Source of the DNA: Arthrobacter sp. MYb23
Lineage (GTDB): Bacteria > Actinomycetota > Actinomycetes > Actinomycetales > Micrococcaceae
DNA length: 64,000 nt
Reading direction: 5' to 3'
NCBI RefSeq assembly: GCF_002979775.1
Contig: NZ_PCPR01000020.1
Span: 39,271 to 103,270, forward strand
The position numbers and the translations under genes are program-made. The notes under the pieces were generated by a model. The model saw only the letters and a list, made by a program, of their open reading frames with translations, was not told the origin of the DNA and did not search any database. This document shows positions 62,242 through 64,000 of this stretch, one piece after another; the stretch's first letter is position 1; the number at the start of each line of letters is the position of its first letter.

Positions 62242-63348
62242 TTGAAGAAACCACTGCGTGCCACCCTGAAACGCGGTTCAATGGCCGGTGTTGCCACCCT
62301 CGGTGCAGCAGCGCTCCTGCTGACCAGTTGTGGCCAGGCTCCCGACGCTGGATCCGGCACCGCTACCAAGAGCGACTTTGTTGGATGCATCGTGTCCGAC
62401 TCCGGCGGATTCGATGACCAGTCCTTCAACCAGTCCTCGTTCGAAGGCCTCAAGAAGGCCGAGAATGATTTGGGCATCACGGTGAAGTCGGCCGAATCAA
62501 AGGCCAACAGCGACTTCGAAACGAACCTTAATGGCATGGTTTCTGCCGGCTGCAACCTCACCGTTACGGTTGGCTTCCTCCTTGGCGACGCCACCAAGGC
62601 CGCTGCAGCGGCGAACGCGGACAAGCACTTCGCGATTATCGACTACTCGTACGAAACCCCCATCACCAACGTGAAGCCGATTGTCTACGACACGGCACAG
62701 GCCGCCTTCCTGGCAGGCTACACAGCTGCTGCCACCACCAAGACCGGCAAGGTGGGTACCTTCGGTGGTATCAAGATCCCCACGGTCACCATCTTCATGG
62801 ATGGCTTCTACGACGGCGTCCAGGCCTACAACAAGGCCAAGAACAAGTCCGTCCAGGTTGTTGGTTGGGACAAGAACACCAAGGACGGCTCGTTCACGGG
62901 CGACTTCGAGAAGCAGGACACCGGCAAGCAGGTCACCATCAACCTGGTGGACCAGGGTGCGGACATCATCATGCCCGTGGCCGGACCGGTTGGAAAGGGT
63001 GCAGGCGCTGCGCTGAAGGAAGCGAAGGCAGCCGGCAAGGACGTCAAGCTCATCTGGGTTGACTCCGATGGCTACCTCACCGCTCCCGAGTACAAGGACC
63101 TCATGCTGACCTCCGTGGTGAAGCAGATGGGCGAGGCCGTTGAAGCTGTGGTGAAGGATGACAAGGACGGCAAGTTCAACAACGAAGCCTACGTTGGGAC
63201 GTTGGAGAACGACGGCGTTGCTATCGCCCCGTTCCATGACCTTGACTCCGCAGTCTCGGCCGAAACCAAGTCCGAGCTCGACGCGCTGAAGGCGGACATT
63301 GTGTCCGGCAAGCTGGTTGTCGAGTCCGAATCGAGCCCCAAGAAGTAA
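62242..63348 (+). CDS. BMP-family (nucleoside-binding) lipoprotein
   Basis: 368-residue PnrA/Bmp-type receptor. Lipoprotein signal MKKPLRATLKRG, hydrophobic segment, lipobox LLTSC (Cys30). The conserved GGFDDQSFNQSSFEGLKKAE is at about 50-70 and DGFYDGVQAYNKAK and WVDSDGY later. The rare TTG at 62242 is the start because GGAGGAAAA lies just 5' of it and homology begins there. It precedes a BMP-type ABC ATPase, so it supplies a purine/pyrimidine nucleoside importer. Confidence 0.9.
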   Translation: MKKPLRATLKRGSMAGVATLGAAALLLTSCGQAPDAGSGTATKSDFVGCIVSDSGGFDDQSFNQSSFEGLKKAENDLGITVKSAESKANSDFETNLNGMVSAGCNLTVTVGFLLGDATKAAAAANADKHFAIIDYSYETPITNVKPIVYDTAQAAFLAGYTAAATTKTGKVGTFGGIKIPTVTIFMDGFYDGVQAYNKAKNKSVQVVGWDKNTKDGSFTGDFEKQDTGKQVTINLVDQGADIIMPVAGPVGKGAGAALKEAKAAGKDVKLIWVDSDGYLTAPEYKDLMLTSVVKQMGEAVEAVVKDDKDGKFNNEAYVGTLENDGVAIAPFHDLDSAVSAETKSELDALKADIVSGKLVVESESSPKK

Positions 63349-63360
63349 GCAATTCCTGGA

Positions 63361-63402
63361 CGCGCCGCCAGTACCGAGCCCCGGTACTGGCGGCGCGTTT
63401 TT
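63361..63402 (+). terminator. Terminator-like hairpin after the BMP gene
   Basis: CGCGCCGCCAGTACCG pairs exactly with CGGTACTGGCGGCGCG across AGCCC and is followed by TTTTTG. It starts 12 nt after the BMP stop, so the binding protein may be made in excess of the transporter genes. Confidence 0.9.
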
Positions 63403-63482
63403 GCCCTGACTACGCTGGGCCTCAAAGCCAGTGGCTTTGGAGCACTACAGCCGTCCCTCGGACTCACAGAACGGTGGGAGTT

Positions 63483-64000
63483 GTGAAACTCGAATTGAAG
63501 GGGATCTCGAAAGCCTTCGGGACCTTCTACGCCAACCAAGACATCGACCTCGTGGTCGAATCCGGCCAGATCCATTGCCTCCTCGGCGAAAATGGTGCCG
63601 GAAAATCAACCCTCATGAACGTGCTGTACGGGCTTTATGAGCCCACGGCAGGCCAGATCCTGGTAGATGACCAACTGGTCAATTTCCGTGGACCCGGTGA
63701 CGCGATGGCGGCCGGCATCGGCATGGTGCACCAGCACTTCATGCTGGTCCCCGTCTTCACCGTGGCAGAAAACGTGGCCCTCGGTGCTGAGCCGACCACG
63801 TTCGGCGGTGTCCTCAGCATTGAAGAAACCCGGAAGAAGATCCGGGAGATTTCCGATAAGTACGGCTTCGACGTCGATCCCGACGCCCTGGTGGAAGACC
63901 TGCCCGTGGGCGTCCAACAGCGGGTGGAGATCATCAAAGCGTTGGTGCGCGAAGCTAAAGTCCTCATCCTGGACGAGCCCACAGCCGTGCTGACTCCGCA
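63483..64000 (+). CDS. Nucleoside/sugar-type ABC transporter ATP-binding protein (3' partial)
   Basis: The window cuts this gene after about 172 residues. GTG at 63483 begins LELKGISKAFGTFYANQDID. Walker A GENGAGKST, Q-loop region GIGMVHQHFMLVPVFTVAEN and DLPVGVQQRVEIIKALVREA with LILDEPTAVLTPQ are those of the YufO/NupO nucleoside-importer ATPases, which have two fused ABC domains. The LPVGVQQR signature replacing LSGGQ is normal for this group. Context with the BMP lipoprotein agrees. Confidence 0.92.
   Translation, partial: MKLELKGISKAFGTFYANQDIDLVVESGQIHCLLGENGAGKSTLMNVLYGLYEPTAGQILVDDQLVNFRGPGDAMAAGIGMVHQHFMLVPVFTVAENVALGAEPTTFGGVLSIEETRKKIREISDKYGFDVDPDALVEDLPVGVQQRVEIIKALVREAKVLILDEPTAVLTP

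Overview
The window looks like a chromosomal segment of a high-GC actinobacterium of the Micrococcaceae, most likely Arthrobacter or Paenarthrobacter. Pointers are a monomeric NADP isocitrate dehydrogenase, the sdhCDAB order, a ZTP riboswitch ahead of glyA, an ohrR-ohr pair, frequent GTG starts and dense ATGA start/stop overlaps. This placement is inferred from gene content and was not tested by a search. I see no rRNA, tRNA, CRISPR array, transposase or phage gene.

Layout. 1-1973 icd (5' end cut by the window). 2037-8743 a phosphonate locus: phnCDE, two FAD amine oxidases, a GntR regulator and a PhnX-like hydrolase, with a PHO box and GntR-type operators between the divergent arms. 8832-10404 a DoxX protein and a Gfo/Idh/MocA oxidoreductase. 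10405-11200 a long G-rich repeat array. 11215-16879 a small membrane protein and two convergent MacB/FtsX-type ABC systems. 17052-22395 a monosaccharide ABC transporter with its ROK repressor; both promoters carry the same operator. 22705-23571 a nitrilase-family hydrolase. 23568-26847 a lower-GC operon of a Trp-rich peptide, ABC ATPase, large permease, small membrane protein and M50-like protease; it is the best candidate here for an undescribed system. 27014-32884 PucR regulator, alanine racemase, amino-acid permease and an amine oxidase broken by an internal deletion. 32989-34772 HAAS/PadR pair and a gamma-carbonic-anhydrase-like protein. 34900-38328 one-carbon genes purU, glyA, folD. 38532-43634 a two-component system, a SHOCT membrane protein and an ABC-2 exporter preceded by an Arg/His-rich leader peptide. 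43761-48175 housekeeping and membrane genes (exonuclease III, trpS, 2'-5' RNA ligase, YihY). 48188-52699 a two-domain glycosidase and an orphan sugar-binding lipoprotein. 52782-57237 alpha/beta hydrolase and sdhCDAB. 57492-61996 mannose-1-P guanylyltransferase, M20 amidohydrolase, ohrR-ohr and an MDR reductase. 62242-64000 the start of a nucleoside-type BMP/ABC import operon.

How genes work together. The phosphonate locus can be read as uptake (PhnCDE), flavin oxidation of an aminophosphonate to phosphonoacetaldehyde, and C-P cleavage by the PhnX-like enzyme, under phosphate (PhoP) and substrate (GntR) control. The ROK repressor probably senses the sugar imported by MmsAB/ChvE. GlyA, FolD and PurU exchange one-carbon units on folate, and glyA is under ZTP control. 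The two-component system probably regulates itself and the adjacent SHOCT gene through a 14-bp palindrome.

Beyond genes, the window carries several families of long intergenic palindromes: four ~68-bp copies with constant outer arms, three copies of a GCGAGGCC/GGCCTCGC hairpin, and single examples of other types. It also has in-frame 15-bp tandem duplications over two stop codons, and three regulator genes (gntR, ROK, ohrR) whose predicted -10 boxes sit 6-7 nt from the start codon, as expected of leaderless mRNAs.
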